Positions 42,646 through 52,122 of a stretch of 64,000 bases of DNA are shown piece by piece. Source of the stretch: Symbiodinium natans (Eukaryota; Sar; Dinophyceae; Suessiales; Symbiodiniaceae); the NCBI GenBank assembly GCA_905221605.1, contig CAJNDS010002283.1, positions 455,002 through 519,001 of the forward strand. The letters are read 5' to 3'. Below the pieces are notes generated by a model that saw only the letters and a program-made list of their open reading frames with translations, did not search any database and was not told where the DNA came from. Positions within the stretch are counted from its first letter, which is position 1; every line of letters begins with the position of its first letter. Made by a program: the position numbers and the translations under genes.

Positions 42646-44202
42646 TCACGTTCCAGCGGCCCGTTCCTCACCAAGGAACTCAGCATTCACCACCCAGCCA
42701 TTCTTGAGGCAATGCTTACAAAGCGTCTTAGCCCTGGGCTGTGAATATCGCAGAACATCACAGTCACTGCTTGCGTGCATACAGTTCCCACCCACTGTTG
42801 TATACAAAGTGGCACTCGCAGGAATAACCACCGCTTTCTTGATCCACAGCCATTTATACAGCCGTCGAAAGAGGCACCATGCCAGTTCCCAGAGTATAAT
42901 TGCTGCCACCAAATACGCAACAAGGTCTGAATTGTTGACAACCATTTCAATACCTTGAGCCAGAACCATCACCGTAGACGTGTTGGCGACCTTGCACACC
43001 CCTTCTTCTGAGCAAAAGAATCCAGCCGTGGACACTTCTTCGCCACCAGTTGCCATCCCTTGCAGAGATGCAGCCACCATCATGACCGCCATTGCAAGCG
43101 AGGCTTTTTTCAAGTCAGTCCCTTGTACCAACAGTCGGAGACCCCAAAGTGCCTTTTGCTTTGCGTACACCTGTCCACTCATCAACTTAGTCAACAGGTC
43201 AGCGATCATATACTCACCGCGAAGGTGCGCTATCACCATATAACCACGGTCCACCAGAGACCTGACACCGGCTGCTCGAATTCTCAGGTGTCTTGTCCTC
43301 CAGCTTCCAGCAGGATATTGAATGATCGAGCACGTTGAAACCGAATCTGTATACAGCACTTTTTGCAGCGATTCTTCACCTGTTCCAACCAAAGCGGCAA
43401 TTATAGGGGTGCACGACTGAATCATCGTTGCTCCCTCTATGGACGCATGTAATTCAGCTTCAGCTGTACTTAAAGCCACCGTTGATTGTCTTTGTGTTGC
43501 CCACATCACTGGACAGTCACCCCACACCACCACCGCTCCTGAGTGGCTCTTTTCATTTTCACCTGCTGCAAAGCTGGCATCCGCGTAGGACTCCACCACC
43601 TTAACACCTCGTCCATAACGCAACACCTCATTCCTTTCTTTTTCGCATGTTGCGATTGCTCCGAACGTCAAGCCTAACGTTGGAGTTGCAGCAAGGTATC
43701 GGAAAACTTCCTCAGCCTTTTTAACCACAAATCGTGGCCTTCGGGATGTCCACAAAGACAACTGGCTCGTGCAGAACGCCAAATCAGGTCGAGTTTTGAT
43801 TGCCACCCAGAGGAACTCCCCTACGGCACCTTGAGCCGCTCGCAAGGAAGGAATATCCACCTCCTCTTCTTCACCTGGAGTTTCTTTCACCATTGGCAGG
43901 TTACTCCCTTTTCCAGTTTCATCGATCTGATACCCTCGTCGGTTCAGCAAATCTCTCACAAAGTCCTCCTGGTTGAGAAAGAAGCTGCCATTTCGATACC
44001 AGATTTGGACACCCAAAAACTTCAGGAATCCATCACCACAGCCTGGACCACAGAACTCGGGTTCAGAAGTTTTCCACTCCTTCCTAATCTGTTCCAAGGC
44101 TTCCCGGAGCACTGTCATAGTCCCAGCCATCAAAAAATCATCCACGTAAAGACCCATTGTCCCTACCAACTTGCTTGCACCTTCCGGCTTTTCTTGTGCC
44201 AT
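42646..44202 (-). CDS. Retrotransposon pol, third frame: RT C-terminal part, RNase H, membrane-type tail
   Basis: 518 codons; the real entry is by frame change near 44221, not the first Met. RT active site YVDD at residues 19-22. RNase H residues: D208 (YADAS), E248 (STAEAE), D286 (YTDS) and D334 in ADLLTK. Copia proteins normally end soon after; here about 175 residues follow, with hydrophobic segments at about 367-385 and 428-446 and a terminal zinc-like motif (MHASSDC, then CKHC at 495-498). This tail resembles an envelope-like or membrane-anchor extension in layout only; its function is unknown. Confidence 0.9.
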   Translation of the reverse strand: MAQEKPEGASKLVGTMGLYVDDFLMAGTMTVLREALEQIRKEWKTSEPEFCGPGCGDGFLKFLGVQIWYRNGSFFLNQEDFVRDLLNRRGYQIDETGKGSNLPMVKETPGEEEEVDIPSLRAAQGAVGEFLWVAIKTRPDLAFCTSQLSLWTSRRPRFVVKKAEEVFRYLAATPTLGLTFGAIATCEKERNEVLRYGRGVKVVESYADASFAAGENEKSHSGAVVVWGDCPVMWATQRQSTVALSTAEAELHASIEGATMIQSCTPIIAALVGTGEESLQKVLYTDSVSTCSIIQYPAGSWRTRHLRIRAAGVRSLVDRGYMVIAHLRGEYMIADLLTKLMSGQVYAKQKALWGLRLLVQGTDLKKASLAMAVMMVAASLQGMATGGEEVSTAGFFCSEEGVCKVANTSTVMVLAQGIEMVVNNSDLVAYLVAAIILWELAWCLFRRLYKWLWIKKAVVIPASATLYTTVGGNCMHASSDCDVLRYSQPRAKTLCKHCLKNGWVVNAEFLGEERAAGT

Positions 44203-47200
44203 AATAAGGAACAGACTTGCTTTTTGACCTCTGAAAGCTCATTGCTTGTCCATCCTTTGACACCCAAGACATACCTTGAAGACGTTGGTCTCGCCACTCC
44301 ACCCATGCTGCAGGACTTTCGGCCAAACCGTACAAGGCCTTTCTCACAATCCACCGCTCCTCCTTTGTGCAAAGACCCAATTTCACCGCCGCCCTTGGGG
44401 GCTGCACCACCACCAAGCGCCCTTCTCTTTGCGCCCTATTCATCGGCGCCGTCAGAAAAGCTTTGGAAATGTCTAAGCCAGCGATGATCCATACCATATA
44501 TGCTGCGTGCCTCACTTGACACCTGAATGTAGTTGAATCTAAACCTGGAGCGTACAGCGAGTGACGACTGAGTGACCTCGGCCCTTCATATTCTGTAGCT
44601 GCCGTTGACGAAATGAAGTTTCCACATGCACAGATACGGGCACGTCGCCTCCCTGTCCCTTGCTTCCGGGTAAACACCACCAGACTGGGAACGTACTCAA
44701 TCACCGGTGCATTAGGCTCTTCCGCCAATTTGTCCAGCTTTTCTTGAGTTGTTGGTTCCACCACCTCCAACTCTTTCACCAAAGACGTCACCTCGTCCGA
44801 CAATGATTCCCTCCACTTTTCCAGCTCTTGCATGGCTTCTTGTGTAGGGATTGTTTTTGTTTGCAGGAACTCAACCTCCTCTGCTGCCTCAAGCGCGGTA
44901 TTTTCTTGCACCATTTGCTGAACTTGAGCTGCTTTGACCAAAAACTTCGATAGCTGTTCCTCAGCCCTTTTTGCTTTAACCAGCCATTCTCTAGTCTCTG
45001 ATCCTTTTTCTTCACTCGACTCATTGGCCGATCCATGGAACTCGTCCAAGATGCAACATTCCTGTTCAGCAATTAGGCGTCGAATACTCAAATGCTCTTC
45101 TAGAGCCCATTGATGCGCTTCGAACACAGCGTAGTCGACTTCTTCTGCAAGGTCGTCCAGCGAGGTCTCTTTCAACGTCAGTTTTAACCACTTCCTTTTT
45201 TCACCTTCTTCAGCCTGTGGTTCCGGAAGAGGAAACTTGCATTGGAGAAGATAGCACCTATCCTTGTAGCTCAAACGCTCCATAAAAACAGGTGTGTACC
45301 CTGTCAAGGATACCCTGTTCCCTTTCCAAGGCATAGGACCATGCAGCTTTCTCGGAAAGAACGACATGAAGTTCCAGTGGATATCCACCAATTTTCCAGG
45401 TAAGACTTTCTTCCCATAGGATTGCTCCGCCACTTCAGCTCCTTCCTCTAAGACCTTTTCATCCTCAACCCACAGCTGACCATCTTTATAGTCACCAAAG
45501 CCACACACATAATTGCAGCAATGCTTTTCATTGTGACTATCCCTATGCAATGACACCGGAGCATTGCATGAGATCTGAAGAGCAGAAAATTTGGCTTCAG
45601 GATTGTGGTGCCTCACGAATGATGCCAAATAACGACATAGCCATGGTCTTCGATGAGTCTCTTTTGTGATACCACACACTCCGCCATGAGTATAGTGGCC
45701 CAACACCAGAGCTCGCGTACTTGCGCACCAATTGTTGATACCACCTCTTCGATTCACCCTCTTTGGGTATACAATCCCTTCCAAAAGCTCCTCGCAGTCC
45801 ACGTAATCATACATAGACCTTTCATACATTGACTTGGCTTTTTGCTCTTCTTTTTCCAACTGTGTTCCATCCCCAGCAGTCTCACTTTTGCAGACCAAAT
45901 AAGCATTTTCATGAGGAGAACAGCAAGTCGGCCAATACTCATCACCAGGAACATTGTCCTCAACATCTGCATTTTCTTCCAGCTCCCCCAGACCCTGCAT
46001 GTCATCCTCGAAAATTTCTAAGGGCGGACTCTCCCCCCGCTTGCGAAGCAAGCGCAAGGAGCCCACATGACCACGCAGTGAAGAGGCCGGGCTTTTCTCC
46101 ATCAACCGATGGCGAACTGGAGGATCGCGAGGCGGAGGTAAAGGAGGTCCTTCCTCATCCGCAAACCGAAGCGCCGGTTTTTTCCCTTTGAGACGATGCT
46201 CTGGAGGAGAAGGCTCCTGTTCTTCTACCACCCCTTCCAGCTCCAATTCAGGCGGTTCCTTTATATTGGAAAAAATCGTAGTGCAGGGAAATAACACCAG
46301 TTCATCCGGATCTTTTGCAGTCCCTTGAGCTTCCACCCAATAACCACCAGGTAGGTCATCGCATGGACCCAAAAGAAGCGCAGGCTGCGTACGATCGACC
46401 CATTGCCGACCTTTCTTTGTTCCATCCGGACCCAGCAACTCCCACGGACGACGTTTGACTTGAATCTGAGCACCAAAGGGAAGCAATGCTTTAGGATTTA
46501 ACCCCAACTCCCTTTCAGCTTTCTGCCACCGTAACATTGACCAATGGCGAGCAGCCAGTGCCCAGTACGCCGGCCCGAGTCGCGCCTCCTTTAAGAGCGA
46601 CCTGACACCACGTTTGAATAAACCCACACATGCTTCAGCGCGCCCATTTGTTTGCGGGACTCCAGGATCACCAGTGGTCCTATATATCAGACGAGTTTCG
46701 CAAAAGGACCGGAAGCGTGCATTGACAAACTCCCCCGCTCGATCTGAGTGGATTCTCAACACCGGATACCCATGTCTCTGCAAGCGCACCATCATCCTTT
46801 GAACTGCCGACAAAACAGTTGTTTGCTGTTTATCCACAATCGGCTCCACCATAACGAAGTTGATCATACGGACAGGTTGGGTCAAGTGGTCCTTCAGTTC
46901 CTTCCAGGATTTTTCAGAAGCTTGGATTTTCAACACCTCTGCCTCCAGAACTGGCGCAGGTTCCACCGGCGCAGAGTCTTCCTCCTCGAAGTTAGCGACT
47001 GCATCGCCTAACCATTCTCCGACACCAGCACCTTCATCTACCACCTGATCTTCCACCTCATCCGCATCTTCCTCCTTTTCTGGAGGGCGACCCACATTGG
47101 GATCCAACATTGGAAATTGATACACACCAATAACAGCGTGTCGTGGCTTCTGCTGGTGAGCATCCTTTGAACACTTGTATGGACCCGCTAAGTCCAATGA

Positions 47201-47998
47201 TAAAGTGTAAGCATCCCCATGCTTTCGCCTCAAATGGCGACGCTCTTTTCCAGCAGCAGACACACAGATTTGACAATCACGTCTGAAGGGAATATGCCCC
47301 CTTAGGCAATGGTCACGGAAAGCTCGCTTCAACCTCCGTAACGTCCCTTCTCGTTCTTCCTTTTGTAACACCGCAGCTTCCCGTTCAGCATCGCTCTCAT
47401 GCAACCATTGTGCCAACCTGTGACGTATTCTTTTAACCAATCCAAACGCCCATCGCGCCCATATAGAGGATTGTCCCATACGCTCTTCCAGGGTAGAAGC
47501 GAATGTTGCTGACCACGGAACAACCACGCGAACTTGTTCTGACGATTCCCATAGTTCCATATCAGACACCAGGAAAGTCGTAGGTTTCACCAGAGCATGT
47601 CCCAACGCTCCTTGATCAAAGTGTGCAGCGTACATTCCATAACGCTCACAAAAGCTTTTCATCTCTGGCCAACTCCAGAAGGTAGGACTTGAGAGCCCTT
47701 CCTGAGAACCATCCACCAGATCCTCAGCACTCAAGACCGTTTTGCCGTTCTGAGAGAAATCTTTCCCTATGAGTTCAGGGTCCCCAGGGCTTTCCATGCC
47801 AAAGAAGACAGAACTTCCATTGATGACTTCAGCAGTTCCACACCTTGAATGCACCGCCACGTCATATAGGAAAAGCATCTTCAGAAGTAAAACACCATCC
47901 TTTTGAGCTAATTCTTGATGTGGCCAAGGAAGACTTTTTAACTCCCAACCGTTCAGGCCCACAGCGCCGGCGTAATACAGGTGGACCACCGTCTTCAC
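44138..47998 (-). CDS. Retrotransposon pol, second frame: methyltransferase-like end, integrase, dioxygenase-like domain, RT N-terminal part
   Basis: 1,286 codons; no true start, entered from the gag frame near 47937. Residues about 20-150 continue the methyltransferase-like region (FGMESPGDP, FDQGALGH). Integrase: H230-H235-C242-C245 zinc motif, catalytic D269, D419 and E455 (spacing 35). D269 to D419 is stretched by an acidic insert (about 300-350). Residues about 740-905 resemble a 2-oxoglutarate/Fe(II) dioxygenase: H818-x-D820, H886, R895. A Glu-rich helical linker (970-1095) leads to RT with D1176 (LDISKAF) and KALYGL. The frame ends just after an A5 run at 44221-44225. Confidence 0.92.
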   Translation of the reverse strand: MKTVVHLYYAGAVGLNGWELKSLPWPHQELAQKDGVLLLKMLFLYDVAVHSRCGTAEVINGSSVFFGMESPGDPELIGKDFSQNGKTVLSAEDLVDGSQEGLSSPTFWSWPEMKSFCERYGMYAAHFDQGALGHALVKPTTFLVSDMELWESSEQVRVVVPWSATFASTLEERMGQSSIWARWAFGLVKRIRHRLAQWLHESDAEREAAVLQKEEREGTLRRLKRAFRDHCLRGHIPFRRDCQICVSAAGKERRHLRRKHGDAYTLSLDLAGPYKCSKDAHQQKPRHAVIGVYQFPMLDPNVGRPPEKEEDADEVEDQVVDEGAGVGEWLGDAVANFEEEDSAPVEPAPVLEAEVLKIQASEKSWKELKDHLTQPVRMINFVMVEPIVDKQQTTVLSAVQRMMVRLQRHGYPVLRIHSDRAGEFVNARFRSFCETRLIYRTTGDPGVPQTNGRAEACVGLFKRGVRSLLKEARLGPAYWALAARHWSMLRWQKAERELGLNPKALLPFGAQIQVKRRPWELLGPDGTKKGRQWVDRTQPALLLGPCDDLPGGYWVEAQGTAKDPDELVLFPCTTIFSNIKEPPELELEGVVEEQEPSPPEHRLKGKKPALRFADEEGPPLPPPRDPPVRHRLMEKSPASSLRGHVGSLRLLRKRGESPPLEIFEDDMQGLGELEENADVEDNVPGDEYWPTCCSPHENAYLVCKSETAGDGTQLEKEEQKAKSMYERSMYDYVDCEELLEGIVYPKRVNRRGGINNWCASTRALVLGHYTHGGVCGITKETHRRPWLCRYLASFVRHHNPEAKFSALQISCNAPVSLHRDSHNEKHCCNYVCGFGDYKDGQLWVEDEKVLEEGAEVAEQSYGKKVLPGKLVDIHWNFMSFFPRKLHGPMPWKGNRVSLTGYTPVFMERLSYKDRCYLLQCKFPLPEPQAEEGEKRKWLKLTLKETSLDDLAEEVDYAVFEAHQWALEEHLSIRRLIAEQECCILDEFHGSANESSEEKGSETREWLVKAKRAEEQLSKFLVKAAQVQQMVQENTALEAAEEVEFLQTKTIPTQEAMQELEKWRESLSDEVTSLVKELEVVEPTTQEKLDKLAEEPNAPVIEYVPSLVVFTRKQGTGRRRARICACGNFISSTAATEYEGPRSLSRHSLYAPGLDSTTFRCQVRHAAYMVWIIAGLDISKAFLTAPMNRAQREGRLVVVQPPRAAVKLGLCTKEERWIVRKALYGLAESPAAWVEWRDQRLQGMSWVSKDGQAMSFQRSKSKSVPYYGTRKAGRCKQVGRDNGSLRG

Positions 47999-50900
47999 CT
48001 CTCAACCTTGACACTGTCCTGCATGGAGGTCCTCCCACCACAGCAACCACCTTTCCTTCAGCCGCCAGATGCAGAAGATACTTCCAGACGCTCGAATTAT
48101 GTAGGTCACCACCTTTTGTCAAATCCAGCTCCAGTACCTCCACATCCCGACTGGGAAAATGCCATTTTTGTTTTCCCGAAAATAGGTGTACCACCACCCT
48201 TTTTGCTCGTGCCAGCCGTCTCCTTTTATGACGGTTGAAAGGCAACGCCGCAATATCACCACGTGGCCACAGCTCCATCAGCATATTTTCTGGTATATCC
48301 CCATAATACCACCGAAGAAATCGCCAGCATGCCTGGACGAACTCCTCCTCATTCGCTGACGCTGTCCGCGCTGCGCTTTGCAACGACGTTTTTACAGCCA
48401 CCTCGTTGTCCGTATTCGGACACCCTTGAACCATACGTGCCACCTTCAAAGCTTGCTTTGGGGAGCACCAATCCATTTCATCAATGATCTGAAGCGCCAC
48501 CTCCTTTTCTAAACAAGGGCGCCCATTCAGATCACGAACGCGAAGTTCCCCCAGAACAGGATGTGAGGCTGTGCACTTGCCACCACGCCACTGAACTCTG
48601 AGACCAACCAAGGCGCTCGCTTTGCCAATTGGCACTAGTGGATCTACCATTTCAGGAGTTACCAGGGTCCCACCTGGGGTAATACACATCTCCCGAGATC
48701 CAACAGCTAAAGACACCAACACCTTTTGCTGCGGAAGCTGTTCTCCAGGACGAAGTGATCCTCTCAAGTCCAACATGCCCATTCCCGAACACTCATTGGT
48801 GTCAGAAACCCTGGCCACATGTAGAACGCCTACTCCTCGGCCTTCTCCCTGCTTCGGCAACAACGTGGCATCCGACGAACCGACTCCACAGTCCGCCCTT
48901 CCATTCCTCCATTGAGAATGGGACCAAGATACACGCTGCCCTTCAGCATGCAAAACCATTTTTTCAGCTGTTTTGTAATCCATAACCAAACAGCCATGTT
49001 CAAACCACAAGAGCTGGTCCAGCGAAGATTTTGCCCCCACGTGACACATCCCATTGATCACAGTGAGGTTCGCCCCAAACTCCAAAATCAACCAGAGAGG
49101 GATAATCAGGGGCCCATTGTCTTCCCTAATCAACGTCCCTTTCTCTGTAATCCTCATTGTCACACCACCAAGCGCGCTTTGCACCATAACAGTAGTGTCT
49201 GGTAAACATTCCCATGGAAAAAGCGTCCGCACAAGATGCGTAGCAGCTGTATCCACCAACGCCACTCTCCCTTCCTGCTGAAGCAGCCCAGAGCCACATA
49301 ACATTCGAATACTGGGATCCCCGTTTGATGCCGACTGTTCTGATGACAGCTTCATAGATTTCAGCACCTCTAACGCTTCAACAAGGACCTGATTGGCCGT
49401 TGATGGCGATGAGGGACTTGCAGAACCTTTATCCAATCCCGCATTAGCCGTCTCATCTCCCCCTTCAGCTACCTCTGCCTTTTTGGCATTTCCCCATTTC
49501 GCACCTTTGCCGCCCTTTCCCCCTTTGGGAGAATTCCCTTTAGATCTACTCCTCTCAGGATTTGAGTCCACATTGGAACTTGCACCATCCTTATATGGAC
49601 ATTGCGGCTGCAGATGGCCAACGGCCCCACACTCAAAACATCTTCCTCGTTCAAGGGAGTCTTTGTCATGGCGAAATTTGCAGCGGGATCCGAACTTGCA
49701 CCCCGCATCGGTCTTCCCATATATCCAACAGAAAGGACGTTCACCATCTCCGCTGTACCTTTTTCCTTTCCCTTTGCCTTTGTCACCCTCCTCTGTCTCG
49801 TCACCAGTTCCCTTTTGGGCCTTGTTTAACCTGGCCCTTTTCTTGGCGTCCGAGTCCTGCTTCACCTCTTGTTCACCAGCACTATGCAATAGCAGTTCAA
49901 ACTCTGCCTGTAACATTTCAGCTAGTTTTGTCGCAGTTTCAGAGGTCGGCGAGTAGTCCACCCCCAATTTCTCCCGAAAGGATGCCACTCTGAAATGAAC
50001 CGTAGGGTGTTTCGCCAGCAACGCGGATGACAAACCATCCAATCCCTTGATAAGCAAGGTAGCGTCCGGCTCAGCCGCTCTCAACTCCCTCAATCGGAAA
50101 CGCCATTGCGCCCATTGACGCACTCCCTTTATGGCCTCTGAGATCGAGGTTGCTGGAGATGGTTGCGCCAAGAAGTTCAACATTGTGCTGCGCTCATTTG
50201 CTCCACCTGGTTGGTAGACCGTCAGCAATTTGTAAAATATCATCACTGACCCCAACATTCGAGTGGAAACGATCTCGGTCTTCAATCTCTCCGGGATCGC
50301 CTGTAGCAGCAAAGACACCGCTCTCTGCTCCAACAAAACATGCACAGTTTGAACCACTTTGAGCCCTTCCAGCTCAGCCTTGATGCCCAACCTTTCCAAC
50401 GGAGAAACACTCAACCATTTGGCATACGCTTGATATGCCTTTGAGTAGACGCATTGCCACCACACTCTTCCTGTATCTGTCAGTGAAGACAACATTGGTT
50501 CGATCATTGCGATCCAATCACCCAGTGCCGTCGGATTGCTTGGTGTGTAGTCTGCCAAAGTTGGAAGGCTCATCACATGCTTCCCGAGAGCCTCCGGACG
50601 TTCGGTTCCAGAACTATCACCAGTGATTGGCATACCACGTGGCACCACTGCTCCAGGAGGTAAACTGACCCTACCACCAGGCCCTTGAGGTAGTCCATGT
50701 CCTATACCGGGCGCAACAGCTGTGAGCGGAACCTTTTCTAATTCCAACTTCCCAGCGACCATTTTCCACCGATACGGAACATCATCCACCATTGTATATC
50801 CACCCGATCCTGCTGAGTTCTCTTGCGTTGCAGTTTCCCGAGCTGAAACAAAACCGGGCTGGTTCCCCGCAGGTGCGACAGAACCATCAACACCTGATGG

Positions 50901-51839
50901 CACGGAAGTAATCGGAACATGTGTTAAACCAGGTGGTCCACTTGCATATCCACCACTTGCAGGACCTCCCGTGGGGTAATTCAATGGAGGCAATCTGGAG
51001 GGTTTCTTCCCTTCAGCTACATGCATCATTGGCACTTCTTTTTCATCCTCCACTTGAACATCCCCCTTCCTGGACCCAGGCAAGGATTGAAGATCACAAC
51101 CCTTTGGCAGGTCGTAGCCCTCAATAGGCAGCCATGTCCCATCAGGCAACACAGTCCAAAAACCACCCATACCATCCGTGTAGAAAACTTGTCCTGGCAG
51201 GTACTGCTTCTCTGGAGTCATTCCTAGAGGATATGCCGTGTTTGCGTCCACCACTCCAGAGCTCCGTGCCCTTGAAGCTGACCCAGATGCAGCAGAGGTA
51301 TAGCTTTTTTCCTCCACCCGATGCAACCTGTTCCCCAGCTCCTTTGTCTGCACAAGCAACTCTTTCAGCGCACGCTTCACCACCGCCATATCTTCAGATT
51401 GCTCTTCACCACTAACATCAGGAATGAGTTCTTCGTCGGCTTGCACTCCACCAATAGTACCTCGTTCCATTTGTCCCATTAAGCCTGACGATGGTCTCTC
51501 AACAGGTGCAGGTTCCTGACCCAAAAGATCTTGCAGCGAAGGCGGTCTCCTCGTACCTTCACCACTCCTATCCCCTCCGCTCGCGGGAAGACTTGCCGGC
51601 CTTGATTGCCTAAGTCTCATTTCTTCTTGAGCCCGCTCGCTCCAGAAAGGATTTGCTGCTTGAACCGGAACCACTTCGTTTTCCACCTGAGGCGTTGGCT
51701 GTATCATTGCAACCTCCCTACCATCTGTCAGCGCTTGTACCATTTGTTGTCGATCTTCACCCCCATCACCACGATTTCCTTCGGCTTCATTGGCCGTTGG
51801 CGACAGTCCAGGCTCAGAGCGACGCCGCATCATGTCCAT
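47862..51839 (-). CDS. Retrotransposon gag-protease, first frame, with start of methyltransferase-like region
   Basis: First ATG at 51839, 51 bp inside the 5' LTR edge region; the frame is open upstream to 51869 through a TTG. 1,325 codons. Numbered from 51869: Gag core about 430-670 (LADYTPSNPTALGDWIAMIE, VYQPGG); CCCH motif C714, C724, C730, H734; CCHC knuckle C744-C747-H752-C757; protease DTA at 873-875 (VALVDTAATH). Residues about 1225-1310 carry HLFSG and VVGGPPCRTVSR, like cytosine-methyltransferase motifs I and IV. The frame is left after CGPERLGV at an A5 run (47935-47939). Confidence 0.92.
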   Translation of the reverse strand: MDMMRRRSEPGLSPTANEAEGNRGDGGEDRQQMVQALTDGREVAMIQPTPQVENEVVPVQAANPFWSERAQEEMRLRQSRPASLPASGGDRSGEGTRRPPSLQDLLGQEPAPVERPSSGLMGQMERGTIGGVQADEELIPDVSGEEQSEDMAVVKRALKELLVQTKELGNRLHRVEEKSYTSAASGSASRARSSGVVDANTAYPLGMTPEKQYLPGQVFYTDGMGGFWTVLPDGTWLPIEGYDLPKGCDLQSLPGSRKGDVQVEDEKEVPMMHVAEGKKPSRLPPLNYPTGGPASGGYASGPPGLTHVPITSVPSGVDGSVAPAGNQPGFVSARETATQENSAGSGGYTMVDDVPYRWKMVAGKLELEKVPLTAVAPGIGHGLPQGPGGRVSLPPGAVVPRGMPITGDSSGTERPEALGKHVMSLPTLADYTPSNPTALGDWIAMIEPMLSSLTDTGRVWWQCVYSKAYQAYAKWLSVSPLERLGIKAELEGLKVVQTVHVLLEQRAVSLLLQAIPERLKTEIVSTRMLGSVMIFYKLLTVYQPGGANERSTMLNFLAQPSPATSISEAIKGVRQWAQWRFRLRELRAAEPDATLLIKGLDGLSSALLAKHPTVHFRVASFREKLGVDYSPTSETATKLAEMLQAEFELLLHSAGEQEVKQDSDAKKRARLNKAQKGTGDETEEGDKGKGKGKRYSGDGERPFCWIYGKTDAGCKFGSRCKFRHDKDSLERGRCFECGAVGHLQPQCPYKDGASSNVDSNPERSRSKGNSPKGGKGGKGAKWGNAKKAEVAEGGDETANAGLDKGSASPSSPSTANQVLVEALEVLKSMKLSSEQSASNGDPSIRMLCGSGLLQQEGRVALVDTAATHLVRTLFPWECLPDTTVMVQSALGGVTMRITEKGTLIREDNGPLIIPLWLILEFGANLTVINGMCHVGAKSSLDQLLWFEHGCLVMDYKTAEKMVLHAEGQRVSWSHSQWRNGRADCGVGSSDATLLPKQGEGRGVGVLHVARVSDTNECSGMGMLDLRGSLRPGEQLPQQKVLVSLAVGSREMCITPGGTLVTPEMVDPLVPIGKASALVGLRVQWRGGKCTASHPVLGELRVRDLNGRPCLEKEVALQIIDEMDWCSPKQALKVARMVQGCPNTDNEVAVKTSLQSAARTASANEEEFVQACWRFLRWYYGDIPENMLMELWPRGDIAALPFNRHKRRRLARAKRVVVHLFSGKQKWHFPSRDVEVLELDLTKGGDLHNSSVWKYLLHLAAEGKVVAVVGGPPCRTVSRLRGEDGGPPVLRRRCGPERLGVKKSSLATSRISSKGWCFTSEDAFPI

Positions 51840-51889
51840 GGCGTTAAACAAACGAAAAATCTTTACCAATTCCGCAGGAAGCCAAATTT

Positions 51890-51901
51890 GGGCTCATAAC
51901 C
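51890..51901 (-). promoter_or_regulatory. Primer-binding site of half-tRNA type
   Basis: Sense GGTTATGAGCCC follows the 5' LTR with no spacer. It is complementary to GGGCTCATAACC, the anticodon arm (CAT) of an initiator-Met-like tRNA, not to a tRNA 3' end. Drosophila copia and yeast Ty5 use internal initiator-Met fragments in this way. Confidence 0.75.
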
Positions 51902-52122
51902 TACGGGGGGCAACCGAAGGAGGACAGGGAACAAAACAGTCAGCCCCAACAGAAGCCCTTGATTCCCCTGGAACAACCGAAGACAAAACCCAAAGCACAA
52001 CCAAACACACCTTTTCCGTAGGGCGCATTGCCCACGTTTCTTGAGCCAAAAATATCCGGGTTCATTGACCCCTTCAACTCCCATCACCAACTCTTTTCTA
52101 CAATACCAGTTGCAGCTCCGCA
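51902..52122 (-). repeat. 5' LTR, 221 bp
   Basis: Same sequence as 42240-42460. Spliced-leader-like 12-mer on the minus strand of 52040-52051. No TATA box recognised; the sense strand has ATATTTTTGG at this spot. Confidence 0.95.

Larger units (their letters stand above)
42240..52122 (-). mobile_element. Complete Ty1/copia-class LTR retrotransposon, 9,883 bp
   Basis: Bounded by 221-bp LTRs (42240-42460, 51902-52122) with no difference seen on direct comparison, and by TAGGG on both sides (42235-42239, 52123-52127), a 5-bp target duplication within a TTTAGGG array. Primer site and polypurine tract abut the LTRs exactly. Order on the minus strand: Gag, zinc motifs, protease, methyltransferase-like, integrase, dioxygenase-like, RT, RNase H, tail. 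Integrase before RT defines the copia class. Identical LTRs imply recent insertion. At nearly 10 kb it is about twice the length of a typical copia element. Two one-base frame changes interrupt the coding region. Confidence 0.96.

Noticed and set aside
43831-44487. 218-codon plus-strand frame within the retrotransposon, and other plus-strand frames at 42.6-52.0 kb
   Set aside because: Antisense shadows of the gag-pol frames; no motif on the plus strand.
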